DNA from: WSZJ01 sp964590435
GTDB taxonomy: Bacteria; Planctomycetota; MHYJ01; WSZJ01
DNA length: 64,000 bases
Direction of reading: 5' to 3'
Assembly: GCA_964590435.1 (NCBI GenBank)
Contig: CAZPWT010000003.1
Location: 61,052-125,051, forward strand
The stretch's first letter is position 1, and each line of letters starts with the position of its first letter. Under the pieces are notes generated by a model that saw only the letters and a list, made by a program, of their open reading frames with translations, was not told the origin of the DNA and did not search any database. Shown here piece by piece: positions 7,306 through 17,194 of the stretch. The translations under genes were made by a program, and so were the position numbers.

Positions 7306-10300
7306 ATGCCGGATCAGCCGGGCCCCGTGCGGCCCGACGCCGCCTGTCTGCAGGAAGTCGGCGAGCATTACCACCATGGACGATATCTCGCCGCCTGGGA
7401 GGCCTCGCGGAAGGCCGGACCTCTCCGGTCCTGGGCCGGGACCGAAGCGCTCGTCATGGCGGGCCGGCTCGCCACCCAGCTCGGCGCACGCCGCCTCGGC
7501 TCCGCGCTCCATCTCCGCGTGTTCCGTCAGGCTCCCGACGACCCCCGCGCCCAGTATTTCGGGATGCTCGCGTTCGCGCAGTCCCGCGGATCGTGGGAAG
7601 CCTGGGAGAAGCTCAAGCGCCGCCCGTCCCTCGCCGGCGCCCCGACGGGGATCCAGGCCGACTGGATCGCCCTTCATGCCGAGGTCCTCGGCCGGCTCCG
7701 CGACTTCGAGCGCGCGGACGCAGCGATGTCCCGGGCGCTGCAGCTCGACCCGCAACGGGCCTGGCTGCACGTGTCGCGCGCCCACCTGCTCGACATGGAG
7801 GACCGGCGTGAAGAAGCGATCGCCGTTGCGCGGGAGGCGCTTCGACTGCGTCCCTGGTACCGGCCGGGGGTCCAGGCGCTGGCGCACCTGCTGACGGAGA
7901 CGGGGAGAGACGAGGAGGCGCTTCGGTTCCTGAGGGAGTCGATGGCGCACACGGAGAGCGGGTACGTGGCGGCGCAGCTGTTCTACCTGGAGCGGGAGCT
8001 GGGGCTGCTGGAGGACGCGGGGCGGACGCTGGACGAGTTCGAGCGGAGGACGCCGATCGCGGACGCGGGGTTCCGGGAGTCGCTGATGGGGCTGAGGAGC
8101 GAGCTGGCGCAGTTGCGCGGGGACCGTGCGCTGGCGGTGGAGCTCGCGCGCCGCTCGAACCATGCGGGGTGGCAGCGGATCGGCGACCGGCTGGCGGCGG
8201 CGGCGCCGGGGGCGAAGCGCGTGGTGTTGCCGGTGCCGTTCGTGAGGCAGAACCACCTGACGTGCGCGCCGGCGACGCTGACGGCGCTGGCGCAGTTCTG
8301 GGGCAAGCCGGCGGAGCACATGGAGATCGCGCAGCGGATTTGCTACGACGGCACGCCGACTCACAGCGAGCGCCGCTGGGCGGAGTCGCACGGGTTTGTC
8401 GCGCGCGAATTCCGTGTCGACTGGGCCTCCACCGCCGCGCTCATCGACCGCGGCGCGCCGTTCACGCTCGTGACCCGCGGCGTCCACGAAGCGCACCTCC
8501 AGGGCGTCATGGGCTACGACGAGGCCCGGCGCACGTTCGTGCTCCGCGAGCCCGGCTCCCGGCTGCACGCGGAAGTCTTCGCCGACTCGATGCTCGAGGA
8601 ACAGCGCGACTCCGGCCCGCGCGGCATGGTGATCGTCCCCGTCGAAAAGGCCGCCCTGCTCGACGGGCTCGACCTCCCCGACGCCGCGCTTCACGACATC
8701 CTCCACGCCCTCCACCTCGCCCTCGAGGCCCACGACCGTCCCGGCGCGGAGCGGCGCCTCGAGGAACTCGCCGCGCGCGCCCCGGGCCACCGGCTGCTCT
8801 GGCTGGCCCGCTTTCACCTCGCCTGCTACGACGGGAACTCCGTGCGGCGACTGGAGGCGTGTGAAGGGCTTCTCGGGCTCGCGCCGGAGAGCAGGACGTT
8901 CCGGGCCTTCCAGCTCTCATGCCTCGCCGAGCTCGGGCGACGCAAGGAGCGCCGCGAAAGCCTCGAGAAGATCTGCGCGGACCCGCTCGCCCACCCGGCG
9001 TTCCTGGAGAGCCTTGCGCACGAGAAGATCCAGGATGCGCGGGAAATTCCCGCCGCGCGCGGGATGCTGAAACAGGCGATCCGCAGGCTTCCCTGGCGCG
9101 GAGCGCCGCTCGCGCTGCTAGCCGACACGCGATGGTCCGGCGGGGACCGCGAGGGCGCCGTCGAGGCGTGGCGCACCGCCGCATGCCTCGACTCCCTCGA
9201 CGAGAACGCCGCGTTCCGCTACTTCCGCGCCGCGCGCTTCGGCGGCCAGTCCGCGACCGGACTCGATTTTCTCCAGCGCCGCGCCCGCGTCCTCGGGCCC
9301 CGGTCCAGCGCCCCCGTCCAGACCCTGTTCCACGCCCTCGAATCCCTGGAGCGCGTGACCGAGGGCTACGACGTCCTCGCGACCGGGATGGCCTCCCGCC
9401 CCGATGACGGCGACCTGCTCCTCTTCGCGGCCGAACGCAAGGCCCTCAATGGCGCGACCGACGATGCCGCCGACCTGCTGAAGCGCGCCCGGGGGCGGTG
9501 CCGCGAGGCCGAGTACCTGTCGGTCGAGGCGATGCTCGCCCACTCCCGAGGGGATTTCGACCGCGCGCTCAAGTCCTGGACCGCCGTCCTCGAAACCCGG
9601 CCGCTCGACGTCGACATCCACGCCAACGTGGCCCGCCTTCTCTGCGGCACCGCAGGCTCCGCGGCCGCCGTCAGCCACATCGAGTCCGCCCTCCAGCGCT
9701 TCCCCGCCCACTCCGGCCTCCACCACCTCCTCTTCGCCTGGCTCCGCGACGTCGACCCGGCCCGCCTCGAGGCCGCGCTGCGCCGCACGGTCGAGGTGGA
9801 CCCCCGCGACGACCTCGCCTGGAGGGAGCTCGCGTGGTGCCTGATGTCGGCGGGGAAATTCCACGAAGCGGCGCGCGCGGCGGAGGAAGCGATCCGGCTG
9901 GCGCCGGCGCATCCGTCGGGACCGCGCGTCCTCGCGGAGATCGAGGCGCGCCAGGGGCGCACGAAAGAGGCGCGGCGGCTCTTCGAGGACGCGGTGCGGC
10001 TCTGGGCGGACAACGCGTTCGTGATGGGAGGCCTGCTGGAAGCGTGCGACACGCCGGACGAGCGCCGGGCGGCGCTGAAGTTCGCCGCGGCGGAGCTGGA
10101 GCGCCAGGGCTTCTCCGGGGAGGGGTTCCGCGAGTTCGTCCAGCTGGCGCGCTCCGTTCTGCCCCCGGCGGAACTGCTCCCGATGATCACCCGCCTTCGC
10201 GAAGCGCAGCCGGGATGCGCGGCGGGCTGTGCGGCCCTCGCGGAGCAGCTGGCCGAGTGCGGGAAGCTCGAGGACGCGCGCGCCACGATCGAGGAAGCGT

Positions 10301-12318
10301 GCCGGCGCTTCCCGTTCTCCGCGGAGACCCAGTTCTGCCGGGCGGGGATCGCGAGGCGGGCCGGGGATGCGAAGCTGGAGGAGTCGAGCCTGCGCGAGGC
10401 GCTGCGGCTCGAGCCCGCGAGCGGCGTGGCTGCGCGGCGGCTGTCGGATCTCCTGGTGCGTTCCGGCGGCGCGGCGGAGGCCGAGGCGCTGCTGATGAGG
10501 GCGATCGCGCGCGACCCGCTCGACGTCTGGACGCACGTGGCCCTCGCGCGCCGCCGCCTCGCCCGCTCCGAACACGACGAGGCGCTTCGAGGATTCCGCA
10601 GGGCGCTGGAACTCGAACCTGCGATCCCGGAAATCTGGCAGGAATTCGTGGAGGCGTGCGGGACGGCGAAGCGCCCGGAGGATGCCGTGGCCTTCGCGAG
10701 GGAGTTGACCGCGGCGCGTCCCCGGACGGCCTCCGTGTGGCTGGGGCTCGCTCGGGTCCTGGCGAAGCCGGAGGACCTGGAAGAGCGGCTGCGTGCGCTC
10801 GACCAGGCGATCGACCTGAACCCCCGGCACGAGAACGCCCACGACCTGCGCGCCGTCGCGCTTGCCGAGGCGGGGAGGATGGACGAAGCGGAGAAGGCGT
10901 GCAACCCGGCCGGATATGGCGGGAAGCCTCCCTGCTCGCTGCGCGGGCGCCAGGCCTGGATCCGGTTCCACCGTGGCAAGGAGGCGGAGGGGATCGCCCT
11001 CATGAAGGAGCTGCTCCGGGAGGAGCCGCGCTACATGTGGGGGTGGGCGCGCCTCGTCGAGTGGCACAACCAGGCGAAGGACACGCGGGCGGCGGTGGAG
11101 GCGGCGCTGGGATACGTGGGGGCATTTCCCGACGACGCGACGGCGCTGGCGTACCTCGGGGACGCGCACCACCAGTCGGCGCTGGCGGGCCGGGCAGACG
11201 TCGCGGCGCACAAGGAAGCGGCGCGCACGCTGCTCCGCAAGGCGATCGAGATCGACCCGTCCATGGACGGCGCCGCGCGGCGCCTGCTCACGCTGCAATT
11301 CGAGGCCCGGGATTTCGACGGCGCCGACCGGACGCTGGCCACGGTCCGCCCGGTCGCCTCCGCCGGCTTCCTCGCGTCGGCCGCCGCGCGCATCGCGCTC
11401 CACCGCCAGAGATCGGCCGACGCCGGCAAGGCGATCGAGGAATTCCTCCGCGCCGCGGACGCGTCCCGCTTCGACGCACAGCCTCTCCTGGCGGACCTCG
11501 AGAAGACGAAAATGCTCGGGATCCTCACCCCGGTCGTGAAGACCGAGGCCCTTCGCCCGGAAGCCACTGCGCTCACGGGACAGATCCTCGTCTGGGACCT
11601 GTTTCGCCGGATGGACTTCCTGGGCGCCGAGAAGTTCTTCCACGGCAACACGCATTCGCCCGCGTGGGCCGCGGCCGCGGAGGACTGGATCGAGGGGCTG
11701 GCGGAGAAGCGCCACTCCGGACGGCTGATGGCGTTCCTGAACTTCCACCAGGCGCGGCTGCTGGAGTCCACCGAGCTGCGGGACACCGCCGTCCGCGCGC
11801 TGCTGCGCTTCAATGAGTCGAAGCGTGCCGCCCCGTATGCCCAGGGGTGGCAGGCGCGGACCGGGCTGGACGCGAACATGCTGCTGAACATCGCGCTGGT
11901 GGAGCTGGACAACGGAGGGGACGCCGCGGCGCGTGAGGCCTGCAGGCGGACGGAGGGGAGGCGTGAGGGGGAACTCGGCGCGCGGCTGGCCACGATCGCG
12001 GCCTGGCTGGCGGCGAAGGCGGGGGAAGCGGATGCCGCGGACCGCGAGATTGCGCAGGCGAAGGGACCCAAGCTCCCCACGTACTACAAGTCGCTGCTCT
12101 CCCTCGCGACCGCGGTGCGGGAAACGCTGCGGCCGGGACCGTGCGAGTTCCGCCGGTTGCTGCACATGAACAAGCTCGTGAAGGCGGCCCGCTCTGTCGT
12201 GACCGAGAACCAGGTCGACGATTTCCTCCGGAACTCATTCCGCGAGACCGTCCGGCGCGTCGCGCGGCATCGCGGAGGCGTGCTGGGGTTCCTGTGGAAG
12301 GTCTGGGCGTGGAGGTAG
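7306..12318 (+). CDS. Giant TPR protein with embedded C39-like peptidase domain
   Basis: 1670 residues. The N-terminal 300 residues form TPR-type helical pairs (RYLAAWEASRKA, ALQLDPQRAWLHVSRAHLL). Residues about 305-420 form a C39-like cysteine peptidase domain: FVRQNHLTCAPATLTALAQF places the candidate nucleophile at Cys320, and VHEAHLQGVMGYDE places a candidate His at 397, with FVLREPGS after it. The remaining 1200 residues are about 20-25 further TPRs (such as RAAEEAIRLAPAHPSGPRVL, REALRLEPASG, KAIEIDPSMDGAARRLL). No signal peptide is evident from ATG 7306, so a cytoplasmic role is likely. C39 peptidases usually cleave double-glycine leaders or peptidoglycan-linked substrates, but no ABC transporter or leader peptide adjoins. 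Function unknown; TPRs probably present a substrate or partner to the peptidase. Confidence 0.85.
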   Translation: MPDQPGPVRPDAACLQEVGEHYHHGRYLAAWEASRKAGPLRSWAGTEALVMAGRLATQLGARRLGSALHLRVFRQAPDDPRAQYFGMLAFAQSRGSWEAWEKLKRRPSLAGAPTGIQADWIALHAEVLGRLRDFERADAAMSRALQLDPQRAWLHVSRAHLLDMEDRREEAIAVAREALRLRPWYRPGVQALAHLLTETGRDEEALRFLRESMAHTESGYVAAQLFYLERELGLLEDAGRTLDEFERRTPIADAGFRESLMGLRSELAQLRGDRALAVELARRSNHAGWQRIGDRLAAAAPGAKRVVLPVPFVRQNHLTCAPATLTALAQFWGKPAEHMEIAQRICYDGTPTHSERRWAESHGFVAREFRVDWASTAALIDRGAPFTLVTRGVHEAHLQGVMGYDEARRTFVLREPGSRLHAEVFADSMLEEQRDSGPRGMVIVPVEKAALLDGLDLPDAALHDILHALHLALEAHDRPGAERRLEELAARAPGHRLLWLARFHLACYDGNSVRRLEACEGLLGLAPESRTFRAFQLSCLAELGRRKERRESLEKICADPLAHPAFLESLAHEKIQDAREIPAARGMLKQAIRRLPWRGAPLALLADTRWSGGDREGAVEAWRTAACLDSLDENAAFRYFRAARFGGQSATGLDFLQRRARVLGPRSSAPVQTLFHALESLERVTEGYDVLATGMASRPDDGDLLLFAAERKALNGATDDAADLLKRARGRCREAEYLSVEAMLAHSRGDFDRALKSWTAVLETRPLDVDIHANVARLLCGTAGSAAAVSHIESALQRFPAHSGLHHLLFAWLRDVDPARLEAALRRTVEVDPRDDLAWRELAWCLMSAGKFHEAARAAEEAIRLAPAHPSGPRVLAEIEARQGRTKEARRLFEDAVRLWADNAFVMGGLLEACDTPDERRAALKFAAAELERQGFSGEGFREFVQLARSVLPPAELLPMITRLREAQPGCAAGCAALAEQLAECGKLEDARATIEEACRRFPFSAETQFCRAGIARRAGDAKLEESSLREALRLEPASGVAARRLSDLLVRSGGAAEAEALLMRAIARDPLDVWTHVALARRRLARSEHDEALRGFRRALELEPAIPEIWQEFVEACGTAKRPEDAVAFARELTAARPRTASVWLGLARVLAKPEDLEERLRALDQAIDLNPRHENAHDLRAVALAEAGRMDEAEKACNPAGYGGKPPCSLRGRQAWIRFHRGKEAEGIALMKELLREEPRYMWGWARLVEWHNQAKDTRAAVEAALGYVGAFPDDATALAYLGDAHHQSALAGRADVAAHKEAARTLLRKAIEIDPSMDGAARRLLTLQFEARDFDGADRTLATVRPVASAGFLASAAARIALHRQRSADAGKAIEEFLRAADASRFDAQPLLADLEKTKMLGILTPVVKTEALRPEATALTGQILVWDLFRRMDFLGAEKFFHGNTHSPAWAAAAEDWIEGLAEKRHSGRLMAFLNFHQARLLESTELRDTAVRALLRFNESKRAAPYAQGWQARTGLDANMLLNIALVELDNGGDAAAREACRRTEGRREGELGARLATIAAWLAAKAGEADAADREIAQAKGPKLPTYYKSLLSLATAVRETLRPGPCEFRRLLHMNKLVKAARSVVTENQVDDFLRNSFRETVRRVARHRGGVLGFLWKVWAWR

Positions 12319-12410
12319 CGCCGGGACCCGCAGCGGCCCGCAGGTCAAGGGAATCCGCTTCCGCGCCAGGTCCCGTTTCAGCCCCGTACCGAGACCCCCG
12401 ACGCCCTTTC

Positions 12411-12438
12411 TTGCACCCCCTCCGCGCGCCGGTAAAAT
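12411..12438 (+). promoter_or_regulatory. Sigma70-type promoter of gyrA
   Basis: TTGCAC at 12411-12416, a 16-base spacer, and TAAAAT at 12433-12438. Transcription would begin near 12445, which rules out the GTG at 12439 as a translated start and supports GTG 12493. Confidence 0.6.
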
Positions 12439-12492
12439 GTGTCGCTTCAAGGACTTGCCGCTAGTTCCGCGCCCCGCCACGCCGCTTCCAAA

Positions 12493-15231
12493 GTGACCTC
12501 CGAAACCGACCCGAAACCGGACTTCATCCGCGACCTCCTCATCGAAGAGGAGATGAAGGATTCGTATCTCAATTACGCGATGAGCGTGATTGTGTCGCGC
12601 GCGTTGCCGGACGTGCGGGACGGGATGAAGCCCTCGCAGCGGCGCATCATCGTTGCGATGAACGACCTCGGGCTGGGGCCGCGGGCGAAGTTCAAGAAGT
12701 GCGCGAAGATCGTCGGCGAGACGATGGGTAAGTATCACCCGCACGGGGACCAGGCGATCTACCCGACGATGGTGCGGCTCGCGCAGGACTTCGCCAGCCG
12801 GTACATGCTGATCAACGGCCAGGGGAACTTCGGGTCGATCGACGAGGACCCGCCGGCGGCGATGAGGTACACCGAGGCGCGGATGTCGCAGTTCTCGGCG
12901 CTGATGCTGGAGGACCTGGACAAGGACACGGTCCGGTACGTCCCGAACTACGACGAGACGGAGACGGAGCCGTCGGTGCTGCCGTCAAAGTTCCCGAACC
13001 TTCTCTGCAACGGGACGAGCGGGATCGCGGTCGGGATGGCGACGTCGATCCCGCCGCACAACCTGTCGGAAGTCTGCGACGCGATCGTGCGGGTGATCGA
13101 GGAGCCCGAGGTCACGATCCAGGAGCTGATGCAGATCGTGCGCGGCCCGGACTTCCCGACGGGCGGGATCATCTGCGGGCTGAAAGGGGTGCGCGACGCG
13201 TACGAGACGGGGCGCGGGAACTGCGTGGTGCGCGCGAAGATCGACCTGGAGGAGGACAAGAAGGGCCGCCGCGCGCTGGTGGTGTCGCAGATCCCGTACA
13301 ACGTTTCGAAGAAGCGGGTGATCGAGCGCGTCGCGGAGCTGCATCGCGAGGGGCGCATCCAGGGGATCGCGGACCTGCGCGACGAGTCGGACAAGGACGG
13401 GATGCGGCTGGTCATCGACCTGAAGAAGGACGCGGACGACCAGGTCGTCCTGAACCAGCTCTACCGCGGGACGCCGCTTCAGGACACGTTCTCGATCATC
13501 ATGATCGCGCTCGTCAAGGAGCGGCCGGTCACGCTGAACCTGAAAGACCTGCTGGTCGCGTACAAGGACCACCGCATCGAGGTGATCCGGCGCCGGACGA
13601 AGTTCCTGCTCGACCGCGCCGAGGCCGAGGCACACATCCTCGAGGGCCTGCTCAAGGCGATCGACGTCATCGACGAGGTGATCAACATCATCCGCTCGTC
13701 GTCGGACGTGCCGACGGCGGAGCGGCGGCTCATCGAGCGATTCAAGTTCAGCGTGATCCAGGCGCAGGCGATCCTGCGCATGACGCTGGCCAAGCTCACC
13801 GGCCTCGAGCGCGAGAAGCTCACGAAGGAACTCGCCGCGCTCAAGGAGAAGATCGCCGAGTACCGCGCGATCCTCGCCGACGAGCGCCTCGTCCTCGACA
13901 TCATCCGCGAGGACCTGCTCGAGCTGAAATCCACGCTCGGCGACAAGCGACGCACCGAGATCGCCGGCGAGGTCGGGGAGTTCGTGCAGGAAGACCTCAT
14001 CCCCGACGACTCGATGGTCGTGTCGATCAGCCGCGAGGGGTACGTGAAGCGCGTGCCGGTCGCGACGTACAAGCGTCAGGGGCGCGGCGGCAAGGGCGTG
14101 ATCGGCGCGGACATGAAGGAAGGCGATTTCATCGAGCGCCTCTTCGTCGCCACGAACCACGAGACGATCCTGTTCTTCACCGACCAGGGGCGCGCGCACT
14201 GGCTCAAGGTCTACGAGCTGCCGCTGCTGTCGCGCACTTCGAAGGGCCGCGCGCTTGTGAACCTGATCCAGCTCCAGCAGGGCGAGGCGATCCAGGCGGC
14301 GATCCCGATCCGCGAATTCAAAAGCGGGTACATCGTGATGGCGACGCGCAAGGGGACGGTGAAGAAGACGTCGCTCGAGGAGTACTCGAACGTCCGCAAG
14401 GGCGGCATCATCGCGATCAAGCTCGACGACGGCGACCGCCTCATCGGCGTCCAGCGCACGAGCGGCGACGACCACGTCATCCTGGGCACCCACCTCGGCC
14501 GCTCGATCCGCTTCCCCGAGAAACACGCCCGCCCGATGGGCCGCGCGACGTACGGGATGCGTGGCGTGAAGCTGCGGGAGAAGGACTACGTGGTGGACAT
14601 GGTGATCGTGCCGAGCGACCTTGTGCCGCCGGGGTCGGACACGGTCGAGGAGCCGGTCGAGACGGAGACGGCCGTGCACGATTCCGATCCGCCGTCCACG
14701 GGCGACACTTCGATCGAGGTCGCCGACGACGCCGATGCCGGCCCCGAGGAGCGGCTCGCGCTCCTCACCGTCTGCGAGAACGGCTACGGCAAGCGGACTC
14801 CTTTCCGCGAATACCGCATCCAGGGGCGCGGCGGGATGGGGATCATCAACATCCGCACGAGCGACCGGAACGGCCCGGTGGTGTCGCTCAAGGCCGTGGC
14901 GCGCGGCGACGACATCGTGATGATCACGCAGCAGGGGATGGTCGTCCGCACCAGCGCCGGGACGATCAAGCAGACCCGCCGCGCGGCCCAGGGCGTGCGC
15001 GTCATCGGCCTCAACAGCGGCGACAAGCTCGTGTCGATCGCCGTGATCCGCGAGGAAGACCAGGGCGGCGCGCCCCCGGCCGGCAACGGCAACGGCGACG
15101 CCACGCCGCCCCCCGCGCCGCCGGAGACCCCCGCGCCGGACGGGCCCGAGCAGAAGAAGAAGCTCGACGAGCTCGTGAAGCGCGCCGAGGAGCCCGAGGA
15201 CGACGGCGGCGGCGAGGGCGGGGACGAGTAG
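12493..15231 (+). CDS. gyrA: DNA gyrase subunit A
   Basis: 912 residues from GTG 12493. The type IIA topoisomerase breakage-reunion domain starts at EEEMKDSYLNYAMSVIV; catalytic tyrosine is Tyr126 in AAMRYTEARMS (122 in E. coli). The C-terminal beta-pinwheel carries GyrA-box-like QGRGGKG and a second QGRGGMG. The frame is open to a GTG at 12439, but that codon directly abuts the -10 box, so the shorter start is preferred; no strong Shine-Dalgarno is seen at either. Unusually, the quinolone-resistance region reads HPHGDQAIYPTM: Gln87 and Pro91 replace the Ser and Asp that anchor the drug through a water-metal bridge. The tail is acidic and Pro/Gly-rich. ParC is the alternative identity, less likely given the length and the GyrA-box-like motif. 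Confidence 0.95.
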   Translation: MTSETDPKPDFIRDLLIEEEMKDSYLNYAMSVIVSRALPDVRDGMKPSQRRIIVAMNDLGLGPRAKFKKCAKIVGETMGKYHPHGDQAIYPTMVRLAQDFASRYMLINGQGNFGSIDEDPPAAMRYTEARMSQFSALMLEDLDKDTVRYVPNYDETETEPSVLPSKFPNLLCNGTSGIAVGMATSIPPHNLSEVCDAIVRVIEEPEVTIQELMQIVRGPDFPTGGIICGLKGVRDAYETGRGNCVVRAKIDLEEDKKGRRALVVSQIPYNVSKKRVIERVAELHREGRIQGIADLRDESDKDGMRLVIDLKKDADDQVVLNQLYRGTPLQDTFSIIMIALVKERPVTLNLKDLLVAYKDHRIEVIRRRTKFLLDRAEAEAHILEGLLKAIDVIDEVINIIRSSSDVPTAERRLIERFKFSVIQAQAILRMTLAKLTGLEREKLTKELAALKEKIAEYRAILADERLVLDIIREDLLELKSTLGDKRRTEIAGEVGEFVQEDLIPDDSMVVSISREGYVKRVPVATYKRQGRGGKGVIGADMKEGDFIERLFVATNHETILFFTDQGRAHWLKVYELPLLSRTSKGRALVNLIQLQQGEAIQAAIPIREFKSGYIVMATRKGTVKKTSLEEYSNVRKGGIIAIKLDDGDRLIGVQRTSGDDHVILGTHLGRSIRFPEKHARPMGRATYGMRGVKLREKDYVVDMVIVPSDLVPPGSDTVEEPVETETAVHDSDPPSTGDTSIEVADDADAGPEERLALLTVCENGYGKRTPFREYRIQGRGGMGIINIRTSDRNGPVVSLKAVARGDDIVMITQQGMVVRTSAGTIKQTRRAAQGVRVIGLNSGDKLVSIAVIREEDQGGAPPAGNGNGDATPPPAPPETPAPDGPEQKKKLDELVKRAEEPEDDGGGEGGDE

Positions 15232-15263
15232 GGGGTGATTGACCGGCCATGCAGGGTGACCGG

Positions 15264-15439
15264 GAGGGGAAACGGCAAAGACAAAAAGGAGAACTCTCAA
15301 GCAAACGACAAACTGCAAACGACAAGTCGGGCGATTTGTGGAGTGGCTTGCCGGGCGGCGTCATCCGTGAATCATGTTCTCCGTTTTGCTCTTGGCGCTT
15401 GGCTTTGCATTTCGCGGTTTTGAGTTTGCCTTTTCGCGG
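15264..15439. repeat. Degenerate palindrome of CAAA words after gyrA
   Basis: The 307-base gap 15232-15538 holds no convincing gene. Its left part is rich in GGCAAAG, CAAACGAC and GCAAAC words; its right part carries the complementary GTTTTGC, GGCTTTGC and GTTTGCC words. The best pairing is 15264-15289 against 15416-15439. The element therefore reads as an imperfect inverted repeat directly downstream of the gyrA stop. Confidence 0.55.
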
Positions 15440-15538
15440 CCATGGCTCGAGTCAAGTTCCCCCTCAGGGGCTGCTGCAATTCCGGTCAGTCACCCCGGGA
15501 CTTTCCTCCCTTGGTTCCCGCACCTTCCGCGACATAGC

Positions 15539-17194
15539 ATGGCCTCCGTGAAGCCGCTCGCCACCCTCGTCTTCGCCGCGCTCTCCCTTCTCGCCTTCGC
15601 CGGCGACGACGAAGCCCTCGTTGCGCGCCTCGGGGCCGACTCTTGGCGGGAGCGCGAGGAAGCGATGCTGGCCTGCCTCGACCGGCCGGAACTCAAACCG
15701 CTTCTCAAGCAGGCCGCCGACGGCGGCGACGCGGAGGTCGCGTGGCGGGCGCGGTGGGCGCTGGAGTGTCTCGACTGGGGGATTGATGCGGAGCTGGCGA
15801 GGCGCGCGGGGAATCCGTTCGAGAACGCGGAGGCGCTGTCGGACGAGGAGAAGCAGTTCGGGCTGTCGGCGGTGATGGGGGACCCGCGCCCGGCGCGGCT
15901 CGGGATCCTGATCCAGGCGGCGCTTCGGTTCCCCGAAGGCGCGGCGCGCAACTCGGCGCTTGCGGACCTGCGGACGCCGGTGGCGGGCGATGCCGACTGG
16001 GCGGCCGCGCGGCTGGAGGCCGCCGACGCGCCGACGCGGGCCGGGGCGGCGCTCATCCTCGCGTGGCGGGGCGACAAGCGCGGGGCCGAGGCGCTGAAGA
16101 AGGACCTGGCGTCGGGGAAGCCGACCTTCGGCCGCGACGTCACCGTGGATGCGCTGATCGCGATCGGCGACCCCGCCGGGCTGACGAGCCTGCTGGACGT
16201 CGTCCGTGAAGCCGTGGCGAAGAAGACCCCTCCCGATCCCGAGGACGTCCGCAAGATCGCTTCGGCCCCGATCGGCACCGCCGACGTCGAGGACGCCCTT
16301 CTCGCCACGCTCGAGGGCGACTACGGCGCGGCCGGCGGCGCCGATGCCGCCCGCACGGCCGCCCTGGAGGGTCTCTCGCGCTGCGGCGGGCCCAAGACGG
16401 TCGAGCGGCTCGGGGCGTGGTGGGAAGCGCACCCGGACGTGCGGCACGAGGCGCTGACGGTCGCGGCGTCGCTGGCCGACCCGCCCGCGCTCAAGGCGCT
16501 CGCGGTGCGGGCTGCCGAGAAGCTCGGCGGCGAAGGCGCCGCGCCCGCGAAGCTGTTCGTGGTCGCCGCGCTCCAGCGCCTCGCCGGCGACAAGGCCGCC
16601 CACCGCGCCACGATCGAGCGCATGGCCGCGGCCGGCGACGTCCCCGCCGAGGCCGAGCAGGTCGCGGAAGTCGTGCTCGCGTTCCTCGAGGACGGCAAGC
16701 CGGGGGACGCGCTCGAGTACCTCCACCTCGCGCTGAAAAAAGGCGCCGACCCGGACGGGCCGCTGTCGCTTCTCGCCCTCGAAGCCGCGAAGGCTGCGAA
16801 CAAGGGCGCGGGCAAATACTCGCCGAACGGCAACTACAACAACGAGGCGTGGATGTCCGTCACGCACCCCGAGAAGCTCGCGCACCCGGGATTCGCGGTC
16901 CGGCTGTCCGAGTACACGGTCGGGATCGAGCCCGACCTCGCCCACCGCGGCACCTTGGGCGCGACGTACTTCCGCGCCGGCCGGTACGAGGATTCCGTGA
17001 AGGCGCTCGAGCAGAACCTCGAGCCGTACTATTTCGGCAAAGAGGAGGACATGGCGTTCCTCGCGATGTCGTACAAGCGGCTCGGGCGGGTCGTGGACGC
17101 GGGGACGATCGAGGCGAAATGCCGGGAGTGGGAAGGGCAATCGCAGAAGACGAATCCAATGCGGCCCGAGATGGAGCGCGTGCTTCGCGAGTAG
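15539..17194 (+). CDS. Exported HEAT/TPR repeat protein
   Basis: 551 residues from ATG 15539, with a signal peptide (MASVKPLATLVFAALSLLAFA) and likely cleavage before GDDEALV. A GTG nine bases later is an alternative start. The body is HEAT-like helical repeats (DSWREREEAMLACLD, RAGAALILAWRGDKRG, KALAVRAAEKLGGEG), ending in a TPR-like segment (HRGTLGATYFRAGRYEDSVK, EDMAFLAMSYKRLGR) of a kind common at the C-terminus of planctomycete HEAT proteins. It is likely periplasmic and a scaffold; no catalytic motif is visible. The frame extends 165 bases upstream through the post-gyrA palindrome, which is not coding in character. It is followed immediately by a GGTTC-word repeat and an opposing tRNA. 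Confidence 0.8.
   Translation: MASVKPLATLVFAALSLLAFAGDDEALVARLGADSWREREEAMLACLDRPELKPLLKQAADGGDAEVAWRARWALECLDWGIDAELARRAGNPFENAEALSDEEKQFGLSAVMGDPRPARLGILIQAALRFPEGAARNSALADLRTPVAGDADWAAARLEAADAPTRAGAALILAWRGDKRGAEALKKDLASGKPTFGRDVTVDALIAIGDPAGLTSLLDVVREAVAKKTPPDPEDVRKIASAPIGTADVEDALLATLEGDYGAAGGADAARTAALEGLSRCGGPKTVERLGAWWEAHPDVRHEALTVAASLADPPALKALAVRAAEKLGGEGAAPAKLFVVAALQRLAGDKAAHRATIERMAAAGDVPAEAEQVAEVVLAFLEDGKPGDALEYLHLALKKGADPDGPLSLLALEAAKAANKGAGKYSPNGNYNNEAWMSVTHPEKLAHPGFAVRLSEYTVGIEPDLAHRGTLGATYFRAGRYEDSVKALEQNLEPYYFGKEEDMAFLAMSYKRLGRVVDAGTIEAKCREWEGQSQKTNPMRPEMERVLRE

Noticed and set aside
9118..12165. 1015-codon open frame on the minus strand
   Set aside because: Antisense to the TPR protein; Arg/Leu/Gly-rich, no family motif. 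High GC commonly leaves long shadow frames.
12439..12492. GTG 12439 as gyrA start
   Set aside because: It directly follows the -10 box and would be untranscribed; GTG 12493 also gives the family-normal N-terminus and Tyr126.
12985..15318. 777-codon minus-strand frame over gyrA
   Set aside because: Shadow of gyrA; repetitive Arg/Asp/Val composition.
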